Shown here: one piece after another, positions 51,613 to 60,522 of the stretch
Numbering within the stretch: the stretch's first letter is position 1
Layout: each line of letters opens with the position of its first letter
Assembly (NCBI RefSeq): GCF_048565625.1
Contig: NZ_JBLZUR010000002.1
Span: 1,488,001-1,552,000 of the forward strand
Direction of reading: 5' to 3'
Origin: JBLZUR01 sp048565625
GTDB taxonomy: Bacteria; Pseudomonadota; Alphaproteobacteria; Sphingomonadales; Sphingomonadaceae
Length of the DNA: 64,000 bases
Notes under the pieces: generated by a model
What the model was told of the DNA's origin: nothing
The model's database searches: none
The model's input: only the letters and a program-made list of their open reading frames with translations
Made by a program: the position numbers and the translations under genes

Positions 51613-52025
51613 GGGGCGATGCCGTGCTTCAGGGCGAGTTCGACCTTGATCGGAGCGCTCCCTTCGAATGGCGCGATCGAGACGAGCGGCACCGTCACGC
51701 CTTCATGGGTCCAACAGGCCGGATGTGGCATACGTTCCACCGAGGGGACCAGGGTGACGGCCAACGCCACTTCGATGTTGACGGTGAAAGCGACGGGCGT
51801 GATGCCGATGCCGCGCACCTCGATCTTCCCAGCGATGTTATCGGGAGGTCGCGCACGAAGGCCGCTGCCGCTGACGGTAAGAACGGTATAGTCGTCGCTG
51901 ATCAGTATCGCGCCGCGATCGATAAGCCGCAGCGCCAAGTCGGACTTGCCCGACCCCGATGGACCCAAGATGAGGACGCCCCGCCCGCCGATCGCAACCG
52001 CGCTGGCATGGATGGGTGTGCTCAC
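51609..52025 (-). CDS. hprK: HPr kinase/phosphorylase, short alphaproteobacterial form
   Basis: Protein of 138 aa equal to the C-terminal catalytic domain only; the N-terminal domain of Firmicute HprK is absent. Walker A GPSGSGKSDLALRLIDRGA and the ISDDYT acidic segment are present. GTG start overlaps the chvG stop. It would phosphorylate HPr on Ser. This is the usual arrangement downstream of ChvG/ChvI. Confidence 0.92.
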   Translation of the reverse strand: MSTPIHASAVAIGGRGVLILGPSGSGKSDLALRLIDRGAILISDDYTVLTVSGSGLRARPPDNIAGKIEVRGIGITPVAFTVNIEVALAVTLVPSVERMPHPACWTHEGVTVPLVSIAPFEGSAPIKVELALKHGIAP

Positions 52026-53596
52026 AACGCCGCGATCGGCAGGCGGAAGACAAAACGGGCGCCGGGCTGACCATCGTCTCGATCCTCGACATGGATGGTC
52101 CCGTGGTGCCCCTCCAGGATCGACTTCGCGATGGCAAGGCCAAGTCCGGAATGTCGCCCGAACACCTCGTTTTCCGGACGGTCGCTGTGAAAGCGTCTGA
52201 AGATCGTCTGCCGCGCGTCGGGCGGTACGCCGGGGCCTTCATCATCTACCGCCGCCACTACGTCCGGTCCGTCGCGTGTGACGCTGACCTGGACGAGGCC
52301 GCCTGCGGGCGAGAAGGAGACGGCGTTGTCGATCAGGTTTTCGAACACACGAGCAAGGCGCGACCCGTCGCCCAGGACCATCGCGGTCCCGGCATGGGGC
52401 CGGGCGAAGGCGACACGAACGTTGCCGTCTACACCCCGGTCCTCACGCGCGGCGACCAGCGATTGCGCGAGCAAGCCCAGGTCGATCAGCTCGAACCGGG
52501 TGCGCGACAGCTCGGCATCCATCCGCGTCGCCTCCGAGATGTCAGTGATCAGCCGGTCGAGCCGGGTCACGTCGTTGCGGATGACAGCGAGAAGCTGCGC
52601 CTGAAGGGACTCGTCCTTGACCATGCCCAGGCTCTCGATCGCCGAACGCAGCGACGCGAGCGGGTTCTTCAGCTCGTGCGTCACATCGGCGGCAAAGGCC
52701 TCCGTCGCGTCGATGCGGAGGCGCAGCGCCTGCGTCATGTCCGACAAGGCCCGGGCGAGCAGGCCGATCTCGTCATGACGCGACGGCAGGCGCGGCACCA
52801 CCACATCGCGGGCGCGGCCGAGCCGCACGCGGTGCGCGGCGCGAGCAAGGCGACGGAGCGGGCGGACGATCGTCCGGGCGAGGAAGAGCGAGAGCAGCGT
52901 GGAGATCACCACCACCACCGCGAGCACGATTCCCAGTCGCAGCCGCTCCGCGCGGACGATCCGGACGATATCGCGCTGATTGGTGGTCAGCAGCAGCACG
53001 GCATTGCGCTGGCCCGGTATGGCGACCGCCGCGGAGATGACAGGGGTACGGTCCGGTGCGCGGCGGAGCTCGGTCGTCGCTTGGCCAGCTTCAATCGCGC
53101 GCCGCGCCTCCGGCCAATCGGCCAGAACCGTGTGGTCGCGTTCGCGGAAGCGGGCCGGCCGGTCGGCACCGGCCACCGTGTCGATGATCTTGTCCAGAAA
53201 CCGGGCGACGTGGCGCTGCCAGGCCTCCTCGGCCGGATCGCGCAGGCGGTACGTCACGCGGCCGCGCGCCCAACTATCGAGTGCCTGCCGCTCGCCTTCG
53301 AACACGCGCAGGCGGCTGCGGGTCGCGGCACCCAGTCGCTCCATCAGAGCGAGCCGATGGTCGGGAGTCGAGACGGCATAGGCGTTGGCGATCAGCGTGG
53401 CTTGCGTCGCCGCCTGGTCCATCCGCGCGTCGATCAGCTGGGCGCGGTAGCTGTCGAGATAGAAGAACCCGCCGGCCAGCATCGCCAGCGCGAAAATGTT
53501 GACCGCCATGATCCGGCGGGTGAGCGACCAGCGGCGCGAGAGGCGCAGCTCAAGATCGCCGTCCTCATTCCTCCGCAAAGCGGTAACCGACGCCAT
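52022..53596 (-). CDS. chvG: Sensor histidine kinase, ChvG type
   Basis: Membrane sensor of 524 aa. A first helix (IMAVNIFALAMLAGGFFYLD), a periplasmic stimulus-sensing domain of about 200 residues, a second helix (LGIVLAVVVVISTLLSLFLA) and HAMP come first. The HisKA motif is ADVTHELKNPLASLRSAIESL. ATPase boxes NLIDNAVSFS and SGLGLAIAKSILEGHHGTI follow. ATG at 53596 overlaps the regulator gene by 32 nt. ChvG/ChvI systems sense acid or envelope stress. Confidence 0.92.
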   Translation of the reverse strand: MASVTALRRNEDGDLELRLSRRWSLTRRIMAVNIFALAMLAGGFFYLDSYRAQLIDARMDQAATQATLIANAYAVSTPDHRLALMERLGAATRSRLRVFEGERQALDSWARGRVTYRLRDPAEEAWQRHVARFLDKIIDTVAGADRPARFRERDHTVLADWPEARRAIEAGQATTELRRAPDRTPVISAAVAIPGQRNAVLLLTTNQRDIVRIVRAERLRLGIVLAVVVVISTLLSLFLARTIVRPLRRLARAAHRVRLGRARDVVVPRLPSRHDEIGLLARALSDMTQALRLRIDATEAFAADVTHELKNPLASLRSAIESLGMVKDESLQAQLLAVIRNDVTRLDRLITDISEATRMDAELSRTRFELIDLGLLAQSLVAAREDRGVDGNVRVAFARPHAGTAMVLGDGSRLARVFENLIDNAVSFSPAGGLVQVSVTRDGPDVVAAVDDEGPGVPPDARQTIFRRFHSDRPENEVFGRHSGLGLAIAKSILEGHHGTIHVEDRDDGQPGARFVFRLPIAAL

Positions 53597-54272
53597 AGAG
53601 CGTTTCGATGCCGTTGAATTCCGGATCGACCTGGCGGAACTTGCGGCGGAGGCGCTTGATGTGGCTGTCGATGGTGCGATCGTCGACATAGACGTCGTCC
53701 TGATAGGCCGCATCCATCAGCTGGTCGCGCGATTTCACGAAGCCCGGCCGCTGCGCCAGTGCCTCCAGGATCAGGAACTCGGTCACGGTGAGCGTGACGT
53801 CCCTGCCGCCCCAGCTGACCCGGTGCTTGGCGGGATCCATCGCTAGCCGACCGCGGGTGAGCGGCTGGGCGCTCGGTTCAGCCTCCGGGCTTCCTGCCGG
53901 TGCTGTCGGCTCGGCGCGACGCAGGATCGCGCGGATTCGCGCGATCAGAAGGCGTTGCGAGAACGGCTTGGAGATATAGTCGTCCGCGCCCATCGCGAGG
54001 CCGAGCGCCTCGTCCAGTTCGTCGTCCTTGGAGGTCAGGAAGATCACCGGCATGGCCGACTTTTCCCGAAGCCGGCGAAGGAGTTCCATCCCGTCCATGC
54101 GCGGCATCTTGATGTCGAGCACGGCGAGATCCGCAGGCGTCTCGCCGAGCGCCTTCAGCGCGGTTTCCCCATCGGTATAGACGCGCACGGAGAAGCCCTC
54201 GGCCTGGAGCGCGATCGACACGGAGGTGAGGATGTTGCGATCGTCATCGACGAGGGCGATCGACGCCGACAT
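53565..54272 (-). CDS. chvI: Response regulator, ChvI type (OmpR family)
   Basis: Protein of 235 aa with an N-terminal receiver (IALVDDDRNILTSV, phospho-Asp in AVLDIKMPRMDG, Lys in ISKPFSQR) and a C-terminal winged helix (VTLTVTEFLILEALAQRPGF, then DDRTIDSHIKRLRRKFR). First gene of the chvI-chvG-hprK-rapZ-EIIA-HPr operon. The 4-nt or longer overlaps along the run imply tight co-expression. Confidence 0.94.
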   Translation of the reverse strand: MSASIALVDDDRNILTSVSIALQAEGFSVRVYTDGETALKALGETPADLAVLDIKMPRMDGMELLRRLREKSAMPVIFLTSKDDELDEALGLAMGADDYISKPFSQRLLIARIRAILRRAEPTAPAGSPEAEPSAQPLTRGRLAMDPAKHRVSWGGRDVTLTVTEFLILEALAQRPGFVKSRDQLMDAAYQDDVYVDDRTIDSHIKRLRRKFRQVDPEFNGIETLYGVGYRFAEE

Positions 54273-54354
54273 GAGCTATTCGCCCTCTTGGCTGGCAGGG
54301 CGGCCTGACTAGCCGAGCGCGGGGAGGAGGGTCAACCGGGCGGACGTTCCGCCG

Positions 54355-54816
54355 TCAACGACGCCTGGAGCGGCCCGCCGGCCCGACGACCATGGTGTCG
54401 CCTTCCACCGCCAGGATGCGGGCCTCGGCACCCTGAACCATGTACGGGCCGCGCGCCGCCCAAATGCGATCGTCCAGTTCCACCCGTCCCGCTCCATCAA
54501 CGATCGCCTCGACGACCAAAGCACGACGGCCGACCGTCCGTCGAACGCGGGGCGGGGGAGCGGCGACCGGCGCGGGGAGCACGGAATTTCGCCTGCGCAG
54601 CCAGATCGCGGTGCCGAGTGAAAGAGCCAGGAAGAAGGCGAAGAGCAGGAACTGTACGGAGACCGGAACAAAGATAGCAAGGATCACGCCGCCGACTGCG
54701 AGCGCAGCAAGGCCGACCCAACCGAGAAAGCGCCGCGGCAGGAACAGCTCGGCACAGGCGAGGCAGGCCCCCGCCAGCAGCCACACCCATTGCGGGTCGA
54801 TCCCCTCCTGTTCCAT
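54355..54816 (-). CDS. NfeD-family membrane protein
   Basis: Protein of 153 aa with about three hydrophobic helices (WVWLLAGACLACAELFLP, WVGLAALAVGGVILAIFV and VQFLLFAFFLALSLGTAIWL) and a C-terminal OB-fold (RALVVEAIVDGAGRVELDD). This is the short NfeD class that normally works with a stomatin/SPFH protein. No SPFH gene is adjacent here. ATG 54816 with GAGGGC about 8 nt upstream. Confidence 0.85.
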   Translation of the reverse strand: MEQEGIDPQWVWLLAGACLACAELFLPRRFLGWVGLAALAVGGVILAIFVPVSVQFLLFAFFLALSLGTAIWLRRRNSVLPAPVAAPPPRVRRTVGRRALVVEAIVDGAGRVELDDRIWAARGPYMVQGAEARILAVEGDTMVVGPAGRSRRR

Positions 54817-55001
54817 CCTCCGACTGCCCTCAGAAGTCTTTTCGCTTGCCCATGCCGACGCAGTTCGCGGCAGCGTAGGGTGGCCGCAGCTTAGTGCGGT
54901 TCGCAAGCGACCGGCAACGCGGAACGCTACCCAAGGGGTCTGGAAACCGTCACAGGCCCCACTTATAGAGCGGCACCGACTCCCGGAAAGGCGCGCGTAT
55001 C

Positions 55002-56462
55002 ATGGACATCAGGCTGGGACTCACCTTCGACGACGTGCTGCTGCGGCCCGGCGCGTCGAGCGTGCTGCCGAGCCAGGCCGACACGCGTACCAAGGTGACG
55101 CGCGCGATCAGCCTCAACATTCCGTTCCTGTCCTCCGCCATGGACACGGTCACCGAGGCAGACATGGCGATCGTCATGGCGCAGATGGGCGGGATCGGCG
55201 TCCTCCATCGCAATCTGACGCCGGAGGATCAGGCGGCCGCCGTCCGCGCGGTTAAGCGCTTCGAAAGCGGGATGGTGGTGAACCCGATCACCATCCAGCC
55301 GAACCAGACGCTTGCCGAGGCGCAGGACCTCATGGTCCGCCACAAGATCTCGGGCATTCCGGTGGTCGAGGCGTCGGGCAAGCTGGTCGGCATCCTTACC
55401 AATCGCGACGTGCGCTTCGCCGAGAACCCCGCCCAGCCCGTGTCGGAGCTGATGACCAGCCAGAACCTCGCGGTCGTGCCTGCCGGCGTCACCTCGGGCG
55501 AGGCGCGTCGGCTGCTGCACCAGCGCCGGATCGAGAAGCTGCTGGTGGTGGACGACGCCTATCGCTGCGTCGGGCTGATCACCGTCAAGGACATCGAAAA
55601 GGCGGTAAACTACCCGAACGCCACCAAGGACGAGGGCGGCCGCCTGCGCGTTGCCGCAGCCACCACCGTCGGGGACAAGGGCTATGAGCGCACCGAGGCG
55701 CTGATCGACGCGGAATGCGACCTGATCGTGATCGACACCGCGCATGGCCACAACATCGAGGTCAGTCGCGCGGTCGAGCGGGTGAAGAAGTTGTCGAACT
55801 CGGTGCAGATCGTCGCCGGCAATGTCGCGACGGCCGAGGCTGCGCGGGCGCTGATCGATGCGGGTGCGGACGGGATCAAGGTCGGCATCGGCCCGGGTTC
55901 GATCTGCACCACCCGGGTCGTGGCGGGCGTGGGCGTGCCGCAGCTGACGGCGGTGATGGAGGCAGCCGAAGAGGCCGCCAAGTCGAACGTGCCGGTGATC
56001 GCCGACGGCGGTATCCGCACCTCCGGCGACGTCGCCAAGGCGCTGGCGGCGGGCGCCGGCACGGTAATGATCGGCTCGCTGCTCGCCGGGACCGAGGAAG
56101 CGCCGGGAGAAACGTTCCTTTATCAAGGGCGTGCGTACAAGTCTTACCGCGGTATGGGAAGCGTGGGCGCGATGGCGCGCGGCTCGGCCGACCGCTATTT
56201 CCAGCAGGACATCAAGGACCAGATGAAGCTGGTGCCGGAGGGCATCGAGGGGCAGGTGCCGTATAAGGGGCCGGCCAAGGACGTGATCCACCAGCTTGTC
56301 GGCGGCGTGAAGGCGGCGATGGGCTATACCGGTGCGGAGACGATCGCCGATCTGAAGGAAAAGGCGAGCTTCATCCAGATCACCGGCGCGGGCCTGCGCG
56401 AGAGCCATGTCCACGATGTGACGATCACCCGAGAGGCGCCGAATTATCCGACGCGGTCGTAG
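55002..56462 (+). CDS. guaB: IMP dehydrogenase
   Basis: TIM-barrel enzyme of 486 aa with two CBS domains (about residues 95-205) in the middle. Catalytic loop GIGPGSICTTRVVAGVGVPQ carries the active Cys; the flap and Arg follow (YRGMGSVGAMARGSADRYFQ). Makes XMP in guanine synthesis. Single gene after a 185-nt gap from NfeD (divergent). Confidence 0.97.
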   Translation: MDIRLGLTFDDVLLRPGASSVLPSQADTRTKVTRAISLNIPFLSSAMDTVTEADMAIVMAQMGGIGVLHRNLTPEDQAAAVRAVKRFESGMVVNPITIQPNQTLAEAQDLMVRHKISGIPVVEASGKLVGILTNRDVRFAENPAQPVSELMTSQNLAVVPAGVTSGEARRLLHQRRIEKLLVVDDAYRCVGLITVKDIEKAVNYPNATKDEGGRLRVAAATTVGDKGYERTEALIDAECDLIVIDTAHGHNIEVSRAVERVKKLSNSVQIVAGNVATAEAARALIDAGADGIKVGIGPGSICTTRVVAGVGVPQLTAVMEAAEEAAKSNVPVIADGGIRTSGDVAKALAAGAGTVMIGSLLAGTEEAPGETFLYQGRAYKSYRGMGSVGAMARGSADRYFQQDIKDQMKLVPEGIEGQVPYKGPAKDVIHQLVGGVKAAMGYTGAETIADLKEKASFIQITGAGLRESHVHDVTITREAPNYPTRS

Positions 56463-56484
56463 TGGGTGCGGTGGTAACAGCCCG

Positions 56485-56567
56485 CCGTTCGTCCTGAGCG
56501 AAGTCGAAGGACGGCTCGCGAGGAGGGCGCATGTGACCCGCACTTCGACTTCGCTCAGTGCGAACGG
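56485..56567. repeat. Inverted repeat, family C, copy 2
   Basis: Arms start CCGTTCGTCCTGAGCGAAGT and end ACTTCGCTCAGTGCGAACGG, giving a long stem with a central loop. Same core as 19037-19117. It fills most of the 117-nt gap between guaB and the methyltransferase and may terminate guaB. Confidence 0.78.
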
Positions 56568-56579
56568 CATGGACCTGAC

Positions 56580-57767
56580 ATGACCCCCCAAGCCCGCGTC
56601 CAGGCCGCGATCGACATCCTCGACGAGGTGATTACCGCAGCGCGTGGCGGCGGGGCGGCGGCGGACACGATCATCGCCCGCTATTTCAAGGCGCGGCGCT
56701 ATGCCGGGTCGAAGGACCGTCGTGCCGTGCGCGATCATGTCTACGCCGCGATCCGCCGGGCGGGCGAGATCCCGGCGGATGGCCGCGCCGCGATGATCGG
56801 TGTGGCGCGTGACCGGCCCGAGATCGCCGCGCTTTTCGACGGAAGCGCGCATGGCCCGCAACCGATCGAACCCGGAGAGCTGTCCGCCAGTTCAGGCCTG
56901 GTGCCTCAGTGGCTGGAGGCACGTCTCTGTGAGAGCGTCGGTCTTGATGGCGTGGCTGCGTTGCTCGATCGCGCGCCGCTCGACTTGCGCGTGAACACGT
57001 TGCGGACGAGCCGGGATGCACTGCTCGACAGGCTGCCGGAAGCCCTGCCGACGCCGCATGCCCGCAACGGACTCCGCCTGCCGGAGGGGACCAATGTCGA
57101 GGCCCTCGATATCTGGACCGAAGGCCTGATCGAGATCCAGGACGAAGGCAGCCAGCTTCTTGCGCTCGCCGTGGGAGCGGGGGCCGGACAGACGGTTGTC
57201 GATCTTTGCGCCGGGGCAGGGGGCAAGACGCTCGCACTGGCGGCGGAGATGGGCGGGCAGGGGCGGCTGATCGCCTGCGACGCGGACCGAGGCCGCCTGT
57301 CACGGCTTGCTCCACGGGCGGCGCGGGCGGGCGCGGCGACGATGATCGAGATGCGCCTGCTGGATGGCGGGCGGGAATTGGAGGCACTCGGCGATCTTGT
57401 CGGAACGGCGGACGCGGTGCTGATCGACGCGCCATGCTCCGGCACCGGCACCTGGCGCCGCAATCCGGAGGCACGCTGGCGGCTCACGCCTGAAAGGCTC
57501 GCAAAGACCGTGGCGTTGCAGGCGCGGCTGATCGAGGTCGGCGCGGCGCTCGTGGCACCCGGCGGAACGCTGACCTATGCGGTGTGTTCGGTGCTGGACG
57601 AGGAGGGCGCGGCGCAGGTTGCGGCCTTTCTCGACAGGATGGATGGCTGGTCGGTCGATCGTCCGTCCTTGCCGGCGGGCCGGTCGCGGGGAGCGGGGAT
57701 GATGCTCGATCCCGCCCATGACGAGACCGACGGCTTTTTTGTCGCGAGGCTCAGGCGAAGATGCTAG
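56580..57767 (+). CDS. RsmB/NOP-family rRNA cytosine-C5 methyltransferase
   Basis: Protein of 395 aa. Motif I is DLCAGAGGKTLALAAEM, motif IV DAPCSGTGTWRRNPEARW with one catalytic Cys, and motif VI TYAVCSVLDEEG with the other. The N-terminal helical part lets it bind rRNA. RsmB (16S C967) is the nearest name, but alphaproteobacteria have several paralogues. Confidence 0.9.
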   Translation: MTPQARVQAAIDILDEVITAARGGGAAADTIIARYFKARRYAGSKDRRAVRDHVYAAIRRAGEIPADGRAAMIGVARDRPEIAALFDGSAHGPQPIEPGELSASSGLVPQWLEARLCESVGLDGVAALLDRAPLDLRVNTLRTSRDALLDRLPEALPTPHARNGLRLPEGTNVEALDIWTEGLIEIQDEGSQLLALAVGAGAGQTVVDLCAGAGGKTLALAAEMGGQGRLIACDADRGRLSRLAPRAARAGAATMIEMRLLDGGRELEALGDLVGTADAVLIDAPCSGTGTWRRNPEARWRLTPERLAKTVALQARLIEVGAALVAPGGTLTYAVCSVLDEEGAAQVAAFLDRMDGWSVDRPSLPAGRSRGAGMMLDPAHDETDGFFVARLRRRC

Positions 57768-57799
57768 CCTTTGACTCGCAACGGATTTTGGAGATCGTC

Positions 57800-58330
57800 A
57801 TGCGCTTCACCCCCGTAACGCTGGCCATGGCTCTCGCGCTCGCCACCGTGTCCAGCATGGGACAAAGCGCCAAGCCCGATGACCAGATCGATCCCCGCTC
57901 GACCGCGCTGGTGACCGAGGCCGAGGCGGCGCGGGTGGGCGGCAACCTGACCCGCGCGCAGGATCTTCTGGAAACCGCACTCGCCGTCGATCCGCGCAAC
58001 CGCAAGGCCTATGTGGCGATGGGCCGCGTCGCACGGGACCAGGGTCTGCCGGGCAAGGCGATCCGCGTCTATGGCGATGCGCTGCAGATCGATCCCAACG
58101 ATGTCGCCGCGATCGCGGGGCAGGGCGAGGCGATGGTGCAGAAGGGTGCTGTCGAGCGCGCCCGGCTGAACCTCGCGCGCTTGCAGAAGCTCTGCAAGGC
58201 GCCTTGCCCCGCACAGACGCAGTTGGCCGCCGCGATCGAGAAGGGTCCGCCGCCGGTCGTCCAGACGGCTGCCGCCGCGCCGACCGCCGTTCCGCCCAAG
58301 GGGCAGGAAAAGACTACAACGCAGCAATAG
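57800..58330 (+). CDS. Exported TPR protein
   Basis: Protein of 176 aa with a signal peptide (TLAMALALATVSSMGQSA) and about three tetratricopeptide helices pairs (NLTRAQDLLETALAVDPRNR, YGDALQIDPNDVAAIAGQGE). Ends in a Pro/Ala/Thr/Gln tail. ATG 57800 with TTGGAGA at 6-7 nt. Two Cys (LCKAPCP) may form a disulfide. Role unknown; probably a periplasmic scaffold. Confidence 0.8.
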   Translation: MRFTPVTLAMALALATVSSMGQSAKPDDQIDPRSTALVTEAEAARVGGNLTRAQDLLETALAVDPRNRKAYVAMGRVARDQGLPGKAIRVYGDALQIDPNDVAAIAGQGEAMVQKGAVERARLNLARLQKLCKAPCPAQTQLAAAIEKGPPPVVQTAAAAPTAVPPKGQEKTTTQQ

Positions 58331-58369
58331 GGGCTGCTCTCCCTCGGCCGCTCACGCCCAATCGGTTCG

Positions 58370-58435
58370 CACTGAGCTTGTCGAAGTGCTAGCGCGACCG
58401 TTTCACTGGCGCTCCGACAGGCTCAGCGCGAGCGA
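58370..58435. repeat. Inverted repeat, family C, diverged copy 3
   Basis: The arms TTCGCACTGAGCTTGTCGAA and the complementary GCGCTCCGACAGGCTCAGCG are related to the family C core (CTGAGC next to TCGAA). It lies in the 203-nt gap before mltB. The rest of the gap probably holds the mltB promoter, which I cannot place. Confidence 0.6.
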
Positions 58436-58533
58436 GCGGATGGCGTGGATCGGACGGTTCGATTCTCTCGTGCGACAAACCGGGATTCACCTTGCATCTT
58501 CACTGTGCCAAGGTGCCGAAAAGGGGATTATTC

Positions 58534-59556
58534 GTGCGACCTTTCCGCCACCTTATCGCGGCGCTGTGCCTGACAGCAGCCCTCCCCGCCGCCGCGCAGG
58601 ATTCCGGTGCCGGTTTCGCTACCTTCGTCCAGAGCCTACGCGCCCGCGCGATCGCGGAGGGCGTGAAGCCGGGCACCTTCGACAGCGTCGCGCCGACGCT
58701 CACCTACAATCCGCGCGTCGTGGAGCTGGATCGCGACCAGCCCGGGCCCAGCCGCCCCGGCACCGCCATCGCGCCCTTCGCACCGTACCGCGACAAGCAT
58801 GTCGATGCCGCGCGGATCGGCCGGGGCCGGACGAAGTATCAGCAGCTGCGGCCGCTGCTCTCAAACATCGAGCGGCAGACCGGCGTTCCGGAATCGATCA
58901 TGGTCGCGATCTGGGGCCATGAGACGAACTACGGATCCTATACCGGCGACTTCGACCTGCTTCGCTCGCTCGCGACGCTCGCTTACGATGGCCGGCGACG
59001 CGAGTTGTTCACCGAGGAGTTCATCGCCACGCTGAAGCTGCTCGACAAAGGCTTTCCGCGCGGGACGCTGAAGGGCAGCTGGGCGGGGGCGACCGGTTAT
59101 CCGCAATTCCTGCCAAGCATGTACCTCCGCCTCGGCAAGGACGGCGATGGCGACGGCAAGGCGGATATCTGGACCAGCTCCGCCGATGCGCTCGCCTCGA
59201 TCGGCAACTATCTGACCAATGCCGGTTGGAAGCCGAACACGATCTGGGGCATCCCCGTCGCGACCCCCGCCGGACTGAATCGCGATGCGCTGAAGCCCAA
59301 GCTGCTCAGCCCGCGCTGCCCCCGGGTTCACGAGCGCCACAGCCACTGGAAGACGGTGGCCGAGTGGAAGGCACTGGGTCTCACCGCGCTGGGCCGCTGG
59401 CCTGCCGAGGGCGAGTTGATGGCGCTCATCGAGCCGGACGGGCAGGGTGCCACCGCCTATCTCCTCAGCACCAATTACCGGGCGATCCTCGACTACAATT
59501 GCTCGAACTTCTATGCGCTGTCGGTCGGCCTGCTCGCAGATGAAGTTTCCCGTTAA
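58534..59556 (+). CDS. mltB: Lytic murein transglycosylase, MltB family
   Basis: Enzyme of 340 aa that cleaves peptidoglycan strands to anhydro-MurNAc ends. Signal peptide AALCLTAALPAAAQD without a lipobox, so it is soluble. Catalytic Glu is in VAIWGHETNYGSYTGDFDLL. GTG 58534 is chosen, with AAGGGGA at 7 nt, over an upstream TTG at 58492. Overlaps rlpA by 17 nt. Products could feed AmpG import. Confidence 0.93.
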   Translation: MRPFRHLIAALCLTAALPAAAQDSGAGFATFVQSLRARAIAEGVKPGTFDSVAPTLTYNPRVVELDRDQPGPSRPGTAIAPFAPYRDKHVDAARIGRGRTKYQQLRPLLSNIERQTGVPESIMVAIWGHETNYGSYTGDFDLLRSLATLAYDGRRRELFTEEFIATLKLLDKGFPRGTLKGSWAGATGYPQFLPSMYLRLGKDGDGDGKADIWTSSADALASIGNYLTNAGWKPNTIWGIPVATPAGLNRDALKPKLLSPRCPRVHERHSHWKTVAEWKALGLTALGRWPAEGELMALIEPDGQGATAYLLSTNYRAILDYNCSNFYALSVGLLADEVSR

Positions 59557-60496
59557 ATCATCGTGTTGGGCGTCGTCTCTGGCAGCCGCTCTTGCCCTCG
59601 CAGCCTGTGGCGGTACGCCCGATCGGCCACGCACCCCGTCCAAGCCGACTCGCCCGCGCGGACCCGTCAGCGACGGCGTGCCGAAGGTCGGCAGGCCCTA
59701 TCAGATCGGCGGCGTCTGGTATGTACCCGCCGATGCGGTGAACTACGACGAGGTTGGGCTGGCCAGCTGGTACGGGCCGAACTTCCACGGCGCGGCGACG
59801 GCCAATGGCGAATATTACGACATGGGGTGGATCACCGCCGCGCATAAGACGCTGCCCTTGCCCAGCTATGTCGAGGTGACCGCGCTCGACACCGGACGCA
59901 CCATCTTGGTCCGCGTCAACGATCGCGGGCCGTTCGTCGCGGATCGAATCATCGATCTGTCGAAAGGCGCGGCGCAGCAGCTCGGCGTGGCGGCGAAGGG
60001 CGTCGCGCGCGTGCGCGTGCGCCGGGTTTATCCCGCCGATCACGATCGGCTGGCGCTTCGCTCCGGCCGGTCCGTCCCGCTCAGGAGCACGCCGCCCTCG
60101 GTCCAACTCGCCGCCTTCAAGCAGAAGCTGATGGAGAAGCCCAGGCCGCCGCTAGTCACCACACCGGCTCCGCAGCAACCCGGACGTCTCGCCGATCTCG
60201 CGGGCATCATTTCCGAAGCGCGCGCGGCCGAGATCGACGCACCGACCGCGCCACCCACCACCGCGCGCAGCTGGTACGTGCAGGTCGCAGCCGTGTCGCG
60301 CCAGGACAGCGCGCAGGTTCTCGCCGCGAGCCTGAATGCCGTGGGGCGTACCCGCGTCGATCTGGCGGGCGGGCTTTGGCGCATCCGTATCGGGCCTTAC
60401 GGCGACGAGCCGAGCGCGCTCGCCGCGCTGGCGCGGGCGCGGGCGGGGGGCTATCAGGATGCACGGATCGTCACCGACGTGCCGCCTCCGCCGTGA
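59540..60496 (+). CDS. rlpA: RlpA-family septal lytic transglycosylase with SPOR domain
   Basis: Lipoprotein of 318 aa: lipobox LAAALALAACGG near residue 20. The double-psi beta-barrel core has GLASWYGPNFHGAATANGE and RVNDRGPFVADRIIDLSKGA with the catalytic Asp. A C-terminal SPOR domain (SWYVQVAAVSRQDSAQVLAA) binds denuded glycan at the septum. ATG 59540 lies inside the mltB end. Confidence 0.92.
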   Translation: MKFPVKSSCWASSLAAALALAACGGTPDRPRTPSKPTRPRGPVSDGVPKVGRPYQIGGVWYVPADAVNYDEVGLASWYGPNFHGAATANGEYYDMGWITAAHKTLPLPSYVEVTALDTGRTILVRVNDRGPFVADRIIDLSKGAAQQLGVAAKGVARVRVRRVYPADHDRLALRSGRSVPLRSTPPSVQLAAFKQKLMEKPRPPLVTTPAPQQPGRLADLAGIISEARAAEIDAPTAPPTTARSWYVQVAAVSRQDSAQVLAASLNAVGRTRVDLAGGLWRIRIGPYGDEPSALAALARARAGGYQDARIVTDVPPPP

Positions 60497-60522
60497 GTTT
60501 CGAAAAGCAGAACGGAAGACCG

